Below are positions 31,588 through 42,369 of a stretch of DNA of 64,000 nt, in pieces. The notes under the pieces are model-generated. The model was not told the DNA's origin. It saw only the letters and a list, made by a program, of their open reading frames with translations, and did not search any database. Source of the stretch: Heterotrichella gracilis. Lineage: Eukaryota > Sar > Xanthophyceae > Tribonematales > Xanthonemataceae. Each line of letters starts with the position of its first letter. Position 1 is the first letter of the stretch. The stretch is from assembly GCA_032358255.1 (NCBI GenBank), contig JAULBX010025053.1, positions 1-64,000 on the forward strand, in the 5' to 3' direction. Both the position numbers and the translations under genes were made by a program.

Positions 31588-32731
31588 CTTTGCGCCTCAG
31601 CTACAACACATCGGCTCCACGAGATTAATTGTGAGGTTTTTGATACGTTGCGCGAGCAATTGTTCGTCAGTTATACCAGTTTAGATACCACATGTGCATG
31701 TGGCCATGCATGCATATGTAAGGAGAGATGTGGAGGGCAACCCACAGAAGCACAAAGCTTCGCAGGATATATAATTTGTTCGTAGAAGGTTGTTTGCTGT
31801 CCACCAATCCACTTCTAGGTACAGTGGTGATATACAATGGTGTGATTTCACTTGATTTAAAACCCTGGCCCAGGGTCTGGGTACCCTGGTCCAGCCGCTT
31901 CAGTGAAATAACGAATTGTCAGCTTGGATATACATTTCCACTGGCAGCTTTCAAAGTTGCAAGGCTTTTGATGAGCCGGCTAGAGCCTTCGAGGGTGCAG
32001 GTAACCCTGGTTTGGAGGCCAGGAGGCAGGCAATGTTCGCCATGGCATGCTACATGCATGCATGCCAATTGCACGCAAGCCTGCATGTCATGTAAAGATG
32101 CATGCAATTGCCTGCATGTTATGTAAAGGTGCATGCAAATATTGCCGTCCGGTTCCCTCATGGGCATGCCAGACTTCCATGCACCACAAGTAGGTATCGA
32201 GTTCTCAATACCACACTGTCAGTGACAAATATCGCGCATGCATTAATAAAAGAATTTTCCAAAACGGCTGCCTGTCTGGCCCAGGAGTTGTACCTTAAAC
32301 CGCACACATTTTGCAATAGTTGTGAACACGCAATTGTGCACACGGGTTAGCAAGATGTGGCCAGGTGGTATCCCCCATAAATAGGCACTGCCATTCGTTG
32401 TGCTGGATAAAACTGCCAGATGCACGTCCTCTGGTTGTTATGGTAGGACACAAACTCTTGCTCAGTACCCAAATAGTTACTAGGACACAGGCATATCTGT
32501 TCACAAGGAGCTCCAGAGATAAGCATTGCATGCACAAATTGCTTGAGGGGAGTGGTGGTTATTGCTGTCTAGAAAACTTGCACAGCTTACTATACAAAAG
32601 AGGCAAGTTGTGACCAATAAGTGGAGCAACCCCTATGCACCCTGCTGCACCAGTGACTTAAGAGTGCACCACAAACCCAATAGGCAAGGATCCTACCAGT
32701 ATTTGGGCAAAAAATCACGCTTGTTAGCAAC
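31588..32731. other. Intergenic: CPR promoter side and UXS 3' flank
   Basis: No exon recognised. Many gcatgcatg and tgcatgca strings occur at about 31695-32130. Promoter of CPR expected just right of 31587. Confidence 0.55.
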
Positions 32732-34373
32732 CTATGCATTCTCCACTCCCAACCGCCTCTTGAAATCGTCCACCATCATCAGCAGTCCCTCGCGCAGTGG
32801 CACCTTGGGGGTCCAGCCCAACTCCGTGGTGATCTGGGGTGCAACACAACACGCAATCACGCTCAGCCTATATTAATTTGAAAGGCCGGAATGTTACAGG
32901 CATGGAACAGTTTAGATGCAATTTTTGCAGCAGTGACTGCTTACCTTGGTGATGTCTGGCTTGCGGCGCGTGGGGTCATCTGCTGTGTTCTCCCTGAATA
33001 CTATCTCTGCATCTGGGTTGACAACCTCCTTCACAAGGTTTGCCAGCTCAAGCATGGTGAACTCGCCAGGGTTGCCGACGTTGTATGGACCAGTATTTGG
33101 GCCATCCATGACTGCCACCATCCCTGGCAACACAACGGCATCTCAGAATTTAGTGGCGCAATGCGCGGTGACTAGTGCCACACTGGTTCACTTCCAACTG
33201 CTGACGCACCTTTCACCAAGTCGGCAACATACTGGAAGGAGCGTGTTTGCTGACCGTCTCCATAGACTGTGATGGGCACTCCTTGCAGTGCTTGGGCGAC
33301 AAAGTTGCTCACCACCCGCCCGTCATCCAAGGCCATCTTTGGCCCGTATGTGTTGAAGATGCGCACCACTCGCACCTGGAAAACAGCGCAGAGGTCACAC
33401 ACTGCCAATGTTGACGTGTGCACGGATACTTTCAGCGTCAAGCAAGTACAAACCCAGGCCGTACCTCCAGCCCAAGCTCCCTGTTGTAGTCAAAGGTCAG
33501 GGTCTCTGCAGCGCGCTTCCCCTCGTCGTAGCAGCTGCGCTCCCCAATGCAGTTGACGTTGCCCCAGTACGTCTCTGTCTGTGGGTGCTCCAGAGGATCA
33601 CCATACACCTCACTGGTGGATGTCAGCAAGAAACGGGCCCGGCAGCGCTTGGCTAACCCGAGCATGTTCAAGGTGCCAATGAAGCTCGTCTTGATGGTCT
33701 TGATGGGGTTGTACCTATGCGCGGTGAATGCGTTTCAGTGCCTGATGAGTGCTGCTCATGCTCGCAAAATCATGAAAACCGACCATGCATGCAACACGGA
33801 AGGTGGGAATAAGTACCACGTACTTGTAGTGCACTGGAGACGCTGGGCAAGCCAGGTGGAAGATCTGGTCAACCTCCAACAGAATTGGCTCCACAACATC
33901 GTGGCGGATAAGCTCAAAGTTGGGCTTGCCAATCAGGCCAGAGATGTTGTCTCTGCTGCCAGTGAAAAAGTTGTCCAGGCAGATGACCTGGGAGAGGGGT
34001 ACAAGCAGGATTAGAAGATGCACTTCCTTAAAGGAGGTCAGATTGTTACAAAGGACAACACCCAGTGAGTTGAAAGGGGCAACATCTAGATGACCTTGTC
34101 TGACCTTGCTGAGACCTAAACCCGTACAAGGCTGTGGTACCCACAAGGGGATGCCAGGCCATGCATCCCAGCAGGGATCCCTGGCATGTACAGCATCTTG
34201 CAGATCAGACCCCTTTTCGCAACACAAAACGCCACCGTTCCATCGTTACGCACATGATCGCCACGCTCCACAAGGTACGCGCACAGGTGGCTGCCCACGA
34301 AGCCAGCCCCACCAGTGACAAGCACCCTGTTCCTCTCCACGCGGGGCTTGGCCTTCACGCTCGTGTTGGCCAT
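32732..34373 (-). CDS. UXS: UDP-glucuronate decarboxylase (UDP-xylose synthase), soluble type
   Basis: Six minus-strand exons: 34254-34373, 33824-33987, 33465-33714, 33210-33375, 32945-33123, 32732-32833, in phase, 326 residues. The NAD-binding glycine motif is GGAGFVG (21-27), the substrate loop is [11 protein letters not shown], and the catalytic YxxxK is in SCYDEGK (Tyr157, Lys161). Family blocks [24 protein letters not shown] and [10 protein letters not shown] are intact. It oxidises and decarboxylates UDP-glucuronate to UDP-xylose for wall and glycoprotein glycans. The N-terminus ([14 protein letters not shown]) has no membrane anchor, so this is the cytosolic form and not the Golgi form with a transmembrane segment. 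Confidence 0.96.
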
Positions 34374-35581
34374 GTTGAAACTTCTGTTACCTACACAACA
34401 GGCTACGATATAAGCTTCGTGAGACTCTGGGTTTTGAATGGGAGATTACGCAGGACCTTGTACTTGGGAGGCACATTGCAGACCAGTACACATGGCCGGG
34501 CAAACCCAACCCAGGTGTCAACCGTTCATCATCAGACAAACAGGAGGTAAACACCTGCAACAAAAGTACCGACCTTATCACCAGGGAAGGTATTTTGAAC
34601 GGTATCAAAGACCCAACAGTGGATCACTCTGTTTCAGGTGATCTTCGATCGCAGAGCTAGGTCAGTGACGTTTGCACGGGGCTACCACACCCAATTCAAT
34701 ACCCTGAAACTGATTGTCTATCACGTATAGTCTAGCGTTCTTTATACCGTGTGGGCTGTCGAACCTTGACAGCTTTGGCTTTGTGTTGTGCACACGTTGA
34801 CAACCAGGCACAGAGTACGGAGGGCATTATGCAAACCCTAATACCCTACCAGCCCTATAGCATATATGGCATAGGCCAACCGGGGCCACATGGTGCCCCG
34901 GGCCAGTCACTGTTGTACACGGCTAGCTTTCACTTGTGTGTACACCACACATTACGTTTGTTCCCAAGCAAACACAGACAATCTGACTGATGCCAGGTGC
35001 CCATTGGCTGTGACAAGGTAGGACGGTGGCGAGGGGCAACATAGCGCACACGACATGCACGCACGGGGCGGCAAACCTTGGTACATCCATCGGCAAACCT
35101 TGGTATGGCAGTGGCAACGCAGATGATTTATTACAGAGTTGTATCTCTCAGCAACAGAAGTGGGCAAATATATGTCAAGCATCTGGCTACAGCTAGGATT
35201 GGGTACAAAAACGATTACGCTCACTCTGGTACTGGCAATTACAAACCTGGCTAAAACCTGGCATAGCACCAGCCAACAGTACGCACACAGACGTGCAAGA
35301 CGCTGGCACCACATCAAGCTACACATACAAACGACAGCACACTACCCAATGTGGGACAGCTAGGGTTGCAAACACCCCCCTTAGCTCACCGCTCATTAAC
35401 GTAATTTCCTTGCCACAACAACCTCTCTCATTGACTGCAAGCATCACCATGTCATTCACATGTACAGATGGGGCAGGAGTGCGTAATTAGCTCCTCCAAA
35501 AGTCAAGCACTTGCAACTTGCTCAGTACCAAAACTGTCTATTCAGAAGGTCCATATTTTGTTGAAAACTTTCTGAAGCTCT
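34374..35581. other. Intergenic: UXS promoter side and BAP31 3' flank
   Basis: No exon or RNA gene recognised. Contains two nearby copies of cggcaaaccttggtac/atgg at about 35068-35105. Confidence 0.55.
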
Positions 35582-36846
35582 TCAGTCTCCTTTCTTGTCA
35601 CCTGCGTGGCCTTCGCTATAGGATACATCTGTTCGCGACAGCCTCCTCTTCAAAGCATCCACCTCACTCAACAGCCTATCGTACTCGTTCTCCAGCCCCT
35701 GCAAGCCAAAGCCAACGTCATTTTACTGCCTGGAGACATTCAAAAGCACTTCAGGCACCTGCCACACTAAGGCATCTGCCACACACTGCTCTCAACTGTT
35801 ATTGCACATCCCTGTCCTTTGTAGGCTGGGGGGCAACAGGCGCGCACCTTGCACTGTGTCTTCAGTGCAGCCATGTTGTTCTCTGCGTTTTTCTTGGCTT
35901 TCTCTGCGAGTTCAAGCTTCTCCTGCACGAGAATGGTGGACAATTTCAGCACTATGGCACTGGCGGCAGGTATGGTGCAAGCCAAAAGGTATTGCAGAGC
36001 AGTGCCACCGCAGACAATTGCAGCGAATCCCCTTGCTGGTGCTGGTGCTGGTGCGTACCTGCAGCTCGTTCTTCTCCTTCTGAAGCGTGCTCAGTTCCTC
36101 CTGCAAGGTCACATCCCCACCAAGTGCACTTGGTGCCACTCCACCCTTTGTTGCACCCTTCTCCTCGACCATGCGGTTGTACTCATTGGACAACCCCTTG
36201 ACCTGCAGAACAAGGGCATCGCTTCAGCACTGCTGCTTGCCACCAAGGTGGGTAGCTAGCTACCAAGACACACATCAACATGCCTGCCCAGTTACCAGGT
36301 TGCAACAATCTGTACCTGCTTCAGGAGTGCCTGCTCACTGGTGAGCTTGCGGTCCAGCTCTGCAAGCACGTTGCCAAAACTCCTGACCATAAAGAGGGTC
36401 ACCAGGGAGACTGTGGACAACACGAGCGACAGCTGGCTGTGGGCTTCGCGGTCCCTGCAAGGTCATGGGGTTTCAACTTCACACAGTGAACCACCAGGAT
36501 GCACCTGTGCCCTTCACGGCTCAGCTGAAATGCATGGCCCAAGCCAAAAGGCAGGGGTGCTTCACAATTAACCAACAGAACCACATCCGTACCCTTGTTC
36601 AACCTTGAACTGGGAGTCATTCTTGGTGGCCTTGTAGAGAGTGAACTGGTCGTACAGCGGTGATAGCAGCAGCAGGACGAGAAACCCTGCTATAGTATAC
36701 ATAAAAGTTCTGCCTGTTTTCTTGTTAGTCCACTCGCAGATAGATGCAGCTGGCTTGTTCAACGGCTTCGGGAGCATCAGCCCCAGCCCCACCGCCCCTT
36801 CCAGCCCAAGAATCACATACAGCGGTAAGGTAAATCCGATCACCAT
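35582..36846 (-). CDS. BAP29/BAP31-like ER membrane protein
   Basis: Five minus-strand exons: 36593-36846, 36316-36454, 36059-36202, 35848-35922, 35582-35698, in phase, 242 residues. Three hydrophobic segments lie at about 3-24 (IGFTLPLYVILGLEGAVGLG), 48-65 (FMYTIAGFLVLLLLSPLY) and 92-110 (LSLVLSTVSLVTLFMV), then a long charged coiled coil (ELDRKLTSEQALLKQ, LQEELSTLQKEKNELQ, EKLELAEKAKKNAENN, LLSEVDALKRRL). This is the B-cell-receptor-associated 31 layout; animal and yeast members escort membrane proteins out of the ER. It ends in a Lys/Asp-rich tail, GDKKGD, which could act as an ER-retention signal. No caspase site is claimed. Confidence 0.86.
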
Positions 36847-38064
36847 CTTGCCTGTTGCCTATTGCTGGTCGAAAGTGCTAGTTGCTGGTTGGGAGCGTTT
36901 GCAGCTGGATTTACGGCCGTTCTGTGCTAAAAATGGTGAGCACAGAGCGTCTTGTATCCCGTACCAACAAACCACCGAGTGCTGCACCGCAGCTGTGTAT
37001 TGTATCGATGTGGGCTGTCACCGTGATTTCAGCATGCATACATCGGCCAATGAGTTTGCAGCAGACACAGGTATGGCGTATTGCACAGGTTGTATGATGC
37101 CGAGTGGTTACTTTTCGTGAATTTGGCTGGATGCATGTTGCACAGCTTGTTGACACAGCTTCTTGCCGGGGCTTCTGCAGCTTCGTCGTGGTGCCCTCTT
37201 CCAGGCCAAACTTGGCGGGAAAACCTTAGGGAGTGGGGGATAGCACTACATTTTGAACTCCCAGGAAACGCCCCTTGGCCCCCAGCATGGCATTGGCATC
37301 ACAATATTTGGTCTCTTTTCCAATCAGTTACAAGCGCACACTGTTAAGTGAACAGTGTTCCAGTAAACATCACAAGCAACTCTCTAGCATATAGCAATGC
37401 TGAGACTCTCAGTACAAGCTCTACTTCAGTGCCTTCACTGCCTACCCTGTCCAGTCAAAAGGGTTTTACCCTCGTTCCTATTCATGTGAAATGGTGTGAA
37501 CATGTTGGTGTGAGCTCACTGACGCGCTGTGAACACAGAGCTGGTTGCTATACGTGGGCACTCTGGCCCCCGAGGTGACGTTGAGGACTGTGACAAGTGC
37601 AGTTCAATGCGATAAGCATTAACACGTCAGGCACAAACAAGACTTGGAGAAGCGACAAACTAGGAGTCTGTGTCACCTAGAGGCCTTGCAGGAGTGGCCC
37701 TGTCTCAACGAACACAGAGTGCACTACGTGGACATATGCATGGTACGTGACTGCCTGTGAAAACAACCCCTACATAATTCAACTTGTCAGTGTGAGTGAA
37801 CTACTCGTAGAAAAAGAGACCCTGCTAGATACCCTGCACAGTGCCAATAAGGCGTGAAACATAAAGACTCATGAGGAAAGAAAGAATATCATTATTGCCA
37901 GGTACTTGACTAATAAATTGTTTTTCAACTGCAAGGGCCCTTTGAAAGGGGGAGACCCAAATTGGCCACCAGATGCAGACAAGAATAACCACCTGCTGCA
38001 AACATGCCAATAATCTCAGTCAAATGGCCTGGACTGCCCAAGCAGCGCCGTTGAATGTGTAGGT
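36847..38064. other. Intergenic: BAP31 promoter side and phosphatase 3' flank
   Basis: No exon, RNA gene or clear repeat recognised. Confidence 0.55.
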
Positions 38065-40341
38065 CTACTCTGAGGGTGCATCTGTCGGCGCAGGTGCTGC
38101 TGCGCCATTACCAGGCACCTTGCCATTCCCGTTGCTTGGGTGGCCGCCGTTGGTGCTGTGACTGCTGTCGGCCAGCGATGCAACATCCACAAGCACTACA
38201 GGGCTGCTGGGCGATGCATCCATGTCGTCACCATATGAACTGCCATCACTTGCACTGGTTTCTTCCAGACTGCCATCACTTGAACTGGTCTCTTCCAGGG
38301 GCTCAACGGCCAGTGGCTCAGAGGAAGGACTGGGCTCATCGAGCATCTCATTGGTGCTCCGAACAATCTCTTGCACAGCAGCCCTGAAGGATGCAACCTT
38401 GCTGCGTGCCTGCTCAATGGCTGTGAACTTTGTCGAGGTTTCAGGATCAGCTTGGACCATGTCCTTGAAATTGCTCAACTCTGATTTGGCAACCTTCAGG
38501 TCATACAGCGCCTGCATCAGGGAGCAACAGCAGGTAGCAATGGCAGCACGTCAAGGAGCCAACAAGATATACAAGATTTACAAGATTTATTTGACAGTCA
38601 CATGGGAAAAATGACTTCTGTCAATGCCCACAGAAATTTAATATCTGTGGGCATTTGTCACAATTCAGCTCACTTGTGACAAAAAGGGCCAGTGCAAATG
38701 TGATTCATGAGTTATTTTATGACAGCTTCAAAGTGGCCCACCTGCCGGAGGTTTGTCTGCTCGCGATCCATTGCAGCTTTCAATGAGACAATCTTTGCTG
38801 ACATCTCATCCACCTCGACCTCAGTGTAGCACTGTAGGTCCTCCAGGTTGCTTTGCTGCAAATCCTGTACAGCAGGCACCACCGCCAGTAAGGGAGAGCA
38901 TCACAACCGGATGGGCCGCCATTGGACAAATGCATGGAGCCATGCAGATGCTGCAGCGCAATCACGCATGGAAAATGTGTAGACACTTACCGCCATCGAT
39001 GTCAGCAGGGTGAGCGAGCAACCCAGTTGGCGCTGGAATGTTTCTCGGATCAGCATGTTCTCGGCATCTACCCAGTCAGCAAACCCATCCCCATCCTCGC
39101 TGTTCTCTTTCCGCGTCCGATAGATAGATTTTGCCAAGCCACCTATCTCTTCATCGCGGTCATGCAGCAACCGAGCTCGTACAGTCTGCAGCACAACATC
39201 AATTTTATGTTGAGTTTTATATTTTTGCTTTGCGCATCCATTATATATCATATTACCAACTGCGCAGGGCTGCTAATGTCATAGACTCACCCTCCAGCAC
39301 TCAATGTATGGATGTGCCTGTGGCCGTTTCTCCCTGATAAGCCTGTGCGAATCCTCAAATGGCATGCCCTGCATGGCAGCAAAACACGGGAAGGCCTCAA
39401 GCACACAACTAACAACACTTGTGGCAATTTCCCTGTAACTGTGCTGCAGCACATAGCGCCCAATTGTGCGATCGCTGCAACCAGGCTCTGCATTGCACAG
39501 ATTGGAGCGAGTGCTGCAATGATCAAATTGGGCAGCGTCTATTCATGCCTACCTGGACAAACGTGAAGTATGCCAGGACAGTGAGCGTGGCCCGGTTGAT
39601 GCCCGCAGTGCAGTGGACGTACACCTTCTTCCCCATGGAGAGCAGCGTGTTCAGCATCTTCACAGCTTCTGGCAGCATCAACGCCTGCGGTTGCAGAACA
39701 AATTTGCGGGTTCACATCCTGACTGGAATGCAAACGCCCTGCCAGTTGCCTTGACCAAGGCAGGCCTGGCAACCAAGCACTACACACCTCAACTTGCAAT
39801 GGAACGTCCCCTCACTAGGGTATCAACCAAGGTCTACCTGTGTGTGCGCTCAAGCTCACCTGGTCGTTCTTGTCAAAGTCCCGCACTGCAACCCTTGCCA
39901 TGAGCACCCCCTTCTCCACTGCCCGCCCCCGGACCCGTTTCCACTCGATCTGCATGGCCTCCATGCACAGATCCGACTGCAGGCACAGTATGGCATCCAC
40001 GCCTGCCTCTGCGACCAGCCTGTCCACGTCTTCAGGTGATCGCGGGCAAGAACCGACAATGATGTTTTCCGTGATGATATCCCAGTTGAGTGTCCATCTC
40101 CTGCCGCACAGAACCACGCTCAGCTGTCTTGCAAACTGACCACAATCGCTGCCAAAAGGGTCCACAAGCTTAGGGCACAAGGCACAGGCAGTGGCACATA
40201 CCATTCGTCAACGCTCCCCACGCCGCCACCAGACTCCTCCCATCGCTTCTTGTTAGCCTCCTCCTCCGTCAACGCTTGGCCCCCTGGTTTGGATGGGGGG
40301 CAGTGGTGGGAAGCAAGCTTGGGTGACCACAGCAACATCAT
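38065..40341 (-). CDS. Dual-specificity phosphatase (glucan-phosphatase-like) with DUF2934-like region
   Basis: Seven minus-strand exons: 40202-40341, 39860-40100, 39553-39684, 39291-39368, 38991-39185, 38742-38864, 38065-38511, in phase, 451 residues. The DSP domain starts WTLNWDIITENIIVGSCPRSP, like plant SEX4/LSF2 phosphoglucan phosphatases (ELIVGS..P..PEDVD). The general acid lies in RVAVRDFDKND, and the P-loop is HCTAGINR (Cys152, Arg158); SEX4/LSF2 have Gly where this has Asn157. Residues about 198-262 (EEIGGLAKSIYRTRK ... ADWVDAENMLI) resemble DUF2934. A coiled coil and an acidic Ser-rich tail (SSSDGSLEETSASDGS) follow. No carbohydrate-binding module is seen, so glucan as substrate is inferred. 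The start is the first ATG in the open frame; an upstream presequence exon cannot be excluded. Confidence 0.82.
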
Positions 40342-42369
40342 AGTGAAGGCAGGTCGCAGTGTCTCAAGCAAAAGACCAGAACAACGTGCTTTGACCCTAT
40401 GGGTCTTGCAACAGGCAAAGGACTTGTCATGTGCAAGGATTCCTGGCAGGAAAGCTCACCCGCACAGTGAAAAACTGTGCCTGCGCCTCACTAATCCAGG
40501 TTTGAACCACCTCACAGGGCACAACACCTTGCACCCTCAGGGTCACAGCAGGTGCACAGCACTCGAACCCACCTTGAGCGTGCAAGCTGACAAGCTGCCT
40601 TCGCAGTACAAGAGGCTTCGTATGGTGCTGCGGTGGTGCAAGCCACCTCCCAGCGCTGTGTAGAGGGATGTGTGGTGTGGTGAGATGGGCATGCACCTGC
40701 ACTTGCCGCGCCAAGGTCCAGCGCCCCAACAGCGCCATGCCACGCTTGCAAGCACACGGGAGTGTGCACGCGTCTTAGGGCTAAACTGTCAAGTGAAGCC
40801 TGTTGTGTTTCCACTAGGTCAAACAGCTTTGTGGAAAGTCAGATCTGGTAGATGGCCGGCCCAAAACAGTGAGCTCAAGGGAACGCGCCCACGATCCCGG
40901 CAGACGCTTTGAAGAGGGCTGAAAACAGAATGTGCTAACTTGCAAGCCTGGATGAAAAGACAGATGGCGGCAACTTGGGCTTTTGGCGTGCACCACGTGA
41001 GTTTTGAGCTGAAAAGCTGCTGATGCCGGCTGCAGCCAGTGAAAGGATGCTCAAGAGCGGAACAAGCAACAGAGAAGTAATCCTGCAGACACATGCATAA
41101 CATCAAGCGGGAGCATCTCTGGTGTTTCCTGTACGCGAGCTGCCAGCGTATCTGGGTGATATGGCCTGCCTTTTGATGTGATCGTGTTTCGGATTTGGTG
41201 TCGGAGGCCAAAATTTGGTCCCAAGGACGATCCCAGGAACCAATCCCAGTGGGCACAGGTTGCAGCAACTTTTTCCAGCCAACTCTTAATGCCAGCTGAA
41301 TGCTTCAGAAGCTGGCATTGGGCTGCACAGTGCTGCAAAGCCGTCATTGCAGTACAACGATTCCAGATGGGTGGTAATGCCGGGCTGTTGGCACTAGCTC
41401 CCCGAGAAGCAACGAGCAGAATACATGGTGACCATCGAGAGCACGCTGCGTGCCCATCTGGTCAATTAACCAAACCTTGGCGAGAGTGAACAGCGCAGTA
41501 CTAGGCCAGGCCAGGAGCTGAGAAGATATATAACAGGTGTGGGATGCAGACGCGCTTCAGACATCAAAGGCGCCATGGGTGCCGGCTGCATGGACACCCA
41601 TTGTTTTTACCACCTAGTGAGTACTGGCCTCAAGTTGGGTACCTGTACCTAGCCTGTTGCACTCACTAGATGCAATGCTAGTAGCTACAGCAGCAACACA
41701 CACAAAAAATGCAGGTGCCCTGGCGGCAGGTCTGAATAATCAGCCAGTGCCAAAGATTTGGACAGGAGCAGCACAGATGCAAAAATATTGGTACAGAGCA
41801 TATACAAACAAACAAACAAACAAAAGGCATTCCCAGCCGTCATCGGCTTATTGACTTGTGTGCCCCTGAAGGGCACACAGAGCATATACAAAAGAGACTA
41901 GATCTAAATTATGTGACAGCTAGCTGCAAATTGCTGGTGCAGTGTCACAAAGCTAGCATGCCAGTCCAGAATTTAGCGGCAACTCTGCAGTGCCAGGCGT
42001 TGCGTAATTGACCAGAAGGTTCCCCAAATGAAGCAAATTGGAGCCTAGCGCCCAGTGTGACTGCAAGCCACCCATGCTTTACTATACCACTATCATCCGC
42101 AAGACCTGCGTGGCAGAATTAAATAAATATTGCTCACATTGCATTGTTCAATGGCACGCCACAACATAGCAACACACTGCACAACTAAAAAGTCCTAATC
42201 GTGAAGGGAGAGGGTAAATCACGCCGTACGCAGATCTAGGTATACGTATTTATATTGCTATGTGTGTGCACCCCTCCAAGTCTATGCCCCATGCCTGCCT
42301 GTTGAAAAGAATTTCTGGAGCTGAAATTATCCTGCCGACATGCGCCACCATGAGCCTTGCCCTGCCAAG
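40342..42369. other. Intergenic or missed 5' exon of the DSP gene
   Basis: About 2 kb with no gene I can support. A minus-strand open frame at about 41090-41347 looks mildly protein-like but has no family resemblance. A TATATAA string is at 41526-41532 (+ strand). Confidence 0.45.

Noticed and set aside
41051-41347. Minus-strand frame with GLRHQIRNTITSKGRPYHP
   Set aside because: No recognised family, no in-phase join to the phosphatase at 40341, start codon unsupported.
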